Shown here: in pieces, positions 63,283 through 64,000 of the stretch | How the letters are laid out: every line of letters starts with the position of its first letter | Numbering within the stretch: the stretch's first letter is position 1 | NCBI GenBank assembly: GCA_963792655.1 | Contig: CAWBWU010000010.1 | Span: 186,001-250,000, forward strand | Length of the DNA: 64,000 nucleotides | Source: DOZZ01 sp963792655 | Lineage (GTDB): Bacteria; Acidobacteriota; Terriglobia; Bryobacterales; Bryobacteraceae | Direction: 5' to 3' | The notes under the pieces: generated by a model | Databases searched by the model: none | Seen by the model: only the letters and a program-made list of their open reading frames with translations | Told to the model about the DNA's origin: nothing | Position numbers and translations under genes: made by a program

Positions 63283-64000
63283 GGCACGCCCGCCAGAGAC
63301 AACACTTTTTCCATGCGGTGCACCGCGGCTTCCGGCTCACGCAGTAATGCTGCGCCGTCGGCAAGCATAAACAGCTTGGCCATATGCGGAACAGAGCGCA
63401 TGCTTTCCTGCCCGCCCAGCATTCGAAAGTGGTTCTGGTGGCCGTTCAGATACGCAAGCAGCACCAGACCCGTTTTATAGAAGTAAGTTGGCGCTTCGAA
63501 GATATGCCGCGACAAAGGCACGGTGGAATCCATGAGCTTGCGGTACGTTTCCATCTCGCCACGATCGAGTGCTTGCAGGGCCGTGGAGACGACAGGAGCA
63601 ATCGCATCGAAGATGCCGAGCAGCGCGTCACTATAGCCTTGCTCATCTCCGGCGATCAGTTCGGAGTAGTGGAAGTCATCGCCGGTATACATGCGAACAC
63701 CCGCGGGCAGACGGCGTCGCATTTCGATTTCACGCTGCGCATCGAGCAACGAAATCTTGATGCCGTCAATGCGCGCACGATTCTCATCAATGATCTCGAG
63801 GCAAACATCCATTGCCTTGCCGATATCACTTGTGCCCCAGTAGCCGCGCAGCATTGGGTCGAAGGCTTCGCCGAGCCAGTGAAGAATGACGGGTCGCGAA
63901 CACGACGCAAGCACTCGCCGGTAGACGTCCTGATAATCTCCCGCGCCTTTCGCGACCGAGGCAAGCGCACGGCTTGCCATCATAATCACCTGCGCGCCCG
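63279..64000 (-). CDS. DUF993 family protein (partial at window edge)
   Basis: The visible 240 codons are the C-terminal part of the protein. The frame is open to the window end, beyond the Met at 63989. The sequence (QVIMMASRALASVAKG, VILHWLGEAFDPMLRGYWG, DGIKISLLDAQREIEMRRRLP, MYTGDDFHYSELIAGDEQGYSDALLG) resembles DUF993, a TIM-barrel family related to dihydrodipicolinate synthase, with the Lys in DGIKISLLD as candidate Schiff-base residue. Likely role: an aldolase-type reaction on sugar-derived acids. No sugar gene is visible on this edge. Confidence 0.82.
   Translation of the reverse strand, partial: GAQVIMMASRALASVAKGAGDYQDVYRRVLASCSRPVILHWLGEAFDPMLRGYWGTSDIGKAMDVCLEIIDENRARIDGIKISLLDAQREIEMRRRLPAGVRMYTGDDFHYSELIAGDEQGYSDALLGIFDAIAPVVSTALQALDRGEMETYRKLMDSTVPLSRHIFEAPTYFYKTGLVLLAYLNGHQNHFRMLGGQESMRSVPHMAKLFMLADGAALLREPEAAVHRMEKVLSLAGVP

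Noticed and set aside
1..64000. tRNA genes, CRISPR arrays, insertion sequences or phage genes
   Set aside because: I scanned for T-loop sequences, regularly spaced repeats and transposase or integrase motifs and saw none. A covariance-model tRNA search could still find one I missed.

Overview
This 64 kb window looks like a GC-rich chromosome segment from an Acidobacteriota bacterium, most likely the Bryobacterales/Solibacter side. That is an inference from gene content: a DUF1501 plus PSD1-type cytochrome pair, a PQQ dehydrogenase with its own cytochrome, a degenerate PEP-CTERM protein, DUF993, GRP-type sugar transport next to ribokinase, and a very small basic protein of a type I associate with acidobacteria. 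I saw no insertion sequence, phage gene, CRISPR array or tRNA. The only RNA gene recognised is the SRP RNA in front of dnaX.

Layout. 1-4213 (minus): DUF1501 protein, PSD1 cytochrome and two tiny genes. 4337-7560 (plus): cytochrome c, PQQ dehydrogenase and GDPD. 7557-9669 (minus): a secreted glycosidase-like/FGE-like fusion. 9734-11651 (plus): ribokinase and sugar transporter. 11968-13965 (minus): TolC. 14036-16043 (plus): pyrE, truA, ppa. 16040-18317 (minus): an operon of two secreted helical proteins and a TPR protein. 18343-24294: hydrolase, methyltransferase, MgtE, a CPA2 antiporter, an RHH protein and a badly disrupted ammonium transporter. 24669-27910 (plus): a DedA-like protein and a regulator-kinase-regulator cluster. 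27907-30671: MOSC, MmcQ/YjbR, SDR and PEP-CTERM-like genes. 30848-33591 (plus): ClC channel and TPR protein. 33588-40420 (minus): GH1/SDR pair, the recR-ybaB-dnaX-ffs block, desaturase and a mutarotase-like protein. 40487-44735 (plus): an ABC exporter with an M61 peptidase gene between ATPase and permease. 44732-50428 (minus): tsaE, nnr, a PP2C phosphatase and lepA. 50465-52894 (plus): enoyl-CoA hydratase, ribH, nusB, fasciclin. 52944-54842 (minus): manC and lepB. 54898-55967 (plus): three tandem mini-DMT transporters. 55936-63282: VanZ-like protein, a very large secreted protein, an MBOAT acyltransferase and an SGNH-like partner. 63279-64000 (minus): partial DUF993.

Two window-wide patterns stand out. 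First, eight genes are broken by eleven single-base indels, ten of which read as one extra base. This fits insertion-biased consensus error better than gene decay, and those genes are annotated as single reconstructed units. Second, six of eleven convergent gene pairs overlap by exactly four bases, sharing a [CT]TA[AG] stop on both strands, which leaves no room for a terminator between them.

The most interesting systems are the putative secreted-polymer acylation locus (57099-63282), the ATPase/M61 peptidase/permease operon (40487-44735), the glycosidase-like/FGE-like fusion whose C-terminal domain lacks the usual catalytic cysteines, the secreted helical-protein/TPR operon (16040-18317), and a diheme cytochrome carrying an Sm-like beta insertion.
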